A DNA stretch of 12,439 bases. Origin: Clostridia bacterium. GTDB taxonomy: Bacteria; Bacillota; Clostridia; Christensenellales; UBA1242. Made by a program: the position numbers and the translations under genes. The stretch is taken from NCBI GenBank assembly GCA_017537405.1, contig JAFYKU010000012.1:1-12439 (forward strand), given 5' to 3'. The notes beneath the pieces were generated by a model, which worked only from the letters and a program-made list of their open reading frames with translations, had not been told where the DNA came from and made no database searches. Every line of letters begins with the position of its first letter. Positions within the stretch are counted from its first letter, which is position 1. This document shows positions 11,995-12,439 of the stretch, piece after piece.

Positions 11995-12439
11995 ATGGCT
12001 CAAATTATTGACGGGAAGGCTTTAGCAATGCAAGTTCGCGAAGAAGTGGCGAATGCTGTGCGTGAGATTAACACGCGTGGCGGTGTTGTACGCTTTGCGG
12101 CAATTTTAGTTGGTGATGATTCGGCAAGTCAAATTTATGTACGCAACAAGCAAAGGGCTTGTGAGAAAGCGGGAATTGTTTTTGAGTTACACACTTTACC
12201 AGCTACCTGTCAATTTTCTGATTTAACTAGTTTGGTGCAACGCTTATCAAACAATCCCGAAGTAAATGGAATTTTATTGCAACTGCCGGTCCCTTATGAA
12301 GTTGTGGGTGATCGCTTGAGTGAAGTTTTAAATTTGATTGACCCACGCAAAGATGTTGATGGCTTGACAGTTTGGAATATGGGGCAGTTAGTGACCGGTG
12401 GTAAGAGCTTGTGTGCGTGTACAGCGCAAGGTGTATTGC
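11995..12439 (+). CDS. folD: Bifunctional methylenetetrahydrofolate dehydrogenase / cyclohydrolase FolD, 5' part
   Basis: FolD interconverts 5,10-methylene-, methenyl- and 10-formyl-tetrahydrofolate in the cytoplasm, using NADP. The first 148 residues are present and the frame runs off the right edge. Motifs: start MAQIIDGKALA, ILVGDDSASQIYVRNKQRACEKAGI (37-61; contains the catalytic YVxxK with Lys), the folate-site GILLQLPVP, and the LIDPRKDVDGLT region, all characteristic. The usual PCTPxGV segment reads ACTAQGV here, a mild variant. The ATG is fixed by the family N-terminus and by a consensus promoter ending five bases upstream, leaving no room for a ribosome-binding site. Confidence 0.96.
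   Translation, partial: MAQIIDGKALAMQVREEVANAVREINTRGGVVRFAAILVGDDSASQIYVRNKQRACEKAGIVFELHTLPATCQFSDLTSLVQRLSNNPEVNGILLQLPVPYEVVGDRLSEVLNLIDPRKDVDGLTVWNMGQLVTGGKSLCACTAQGVL

Noticed and set aside
1..12439. CRISPR array, insertion sequence, prophage or integration site near the tRNA genes.
   Set aside because: No spaced direct-repeat array, transposase or integrase frame, or duplicated tRNA 3' end was found.
1..12439. Recoding of TGA as tryptophan, suggested by the absence of TGA stops.
   Set aside because: Tryptophan codons are TGG (for example in dinB and ung), and no gene contains or needs an in-frame TGA.

Overview
This window looks like chromosomal DNA from a low-GC Bacillota (Clostridia-like) bacterium. 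The evidence is a run of Gram-positive-type housekeeping genes (smc, ffh-rpsP-khpA), a yunB-type sporulation gene, a UgtP/MGDG-synthase-like glycolipid glycosyltransferase, a DUF6512-like membrane protein, consensus sigma-A promoters, A+T-rich codon use and standard-code reading frames. Genus and species cannot be read from the sequence. There is no sign of phage, transposons, CRISPR or plasmid functions.

Layout. 1-927: the 3' end of smc and its terminator. 976-1051: tRNA-Pro(TGG). 1201-3600: an orphan single-pass membrane protein followed by a glycolipid glycosyltransferase. 3651-4157 (minus): an unknown 130-aa protein and an unusual tRNA-Leu(TAG). 4336-4635: a small XRE regulator, meeting ung (minus) stop codon to stop codon. 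5371-7654 (minus): an apparent operon ffh - rpsP - khpA - small two-helix membrane protein. 7773-7846: tRNA-Gly(TCC). 7887-8438 (minus): DUF6512-like membrane protein. 8492-8567 (minus): tRNA-Thr(CGT). 8630-9454: yunB followed by an unannotated 58-aa Tyr/Cys-rich protein with a strong ribosome-binding site. 9510-10370 (minus): a RelA/SpoT-nucleotidyltransferase-like protein behind a perfect consensus promoter. 10509-11786: Y-family DNA polymerase (dinB-like). 11822-11897 (minus): tRNA-Cys(GCA). 11995 to the end: 5' part of folD.

How the genes relate. The ffh/rpsP/khpA block serves co-translational targeting and ribosome assembly. smc serves chromosome segregation. ung and the Y-family polymerase serve uracil repair and lesion bypass. 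folD serves one-carbon metabolism. yunB and possibly the 58-aa protein point to spore formation. The usual Firmicutes order smc-ftsY-ylxM-ffh-rpsP-khpA-rimM-trmD is broken: ffh-rpsP-khpA is inverted relative to smc, and rimM/trmD do not follow.

The most striking pattern is in gene starts. Six protein genes (1201, 2344, 4336, ung, 8630, folD) have a sigma-A-like -10 hexamer only 5-7 nt before the start codon and no room for a Shine-Dalgarno site, so they should make leaderless mRNAs. The ribosomal/ffh operon, the 130-aa gene, the RelA/SpoT-like gene and the 58-aa gene instead have clear Shine-Dalgarno sites. Also notable: five isolated tRNA genes with private promoters, a tRNA-Leu(TAG) lacking the long variable arm, and TAA at all 15 visible stop codons.
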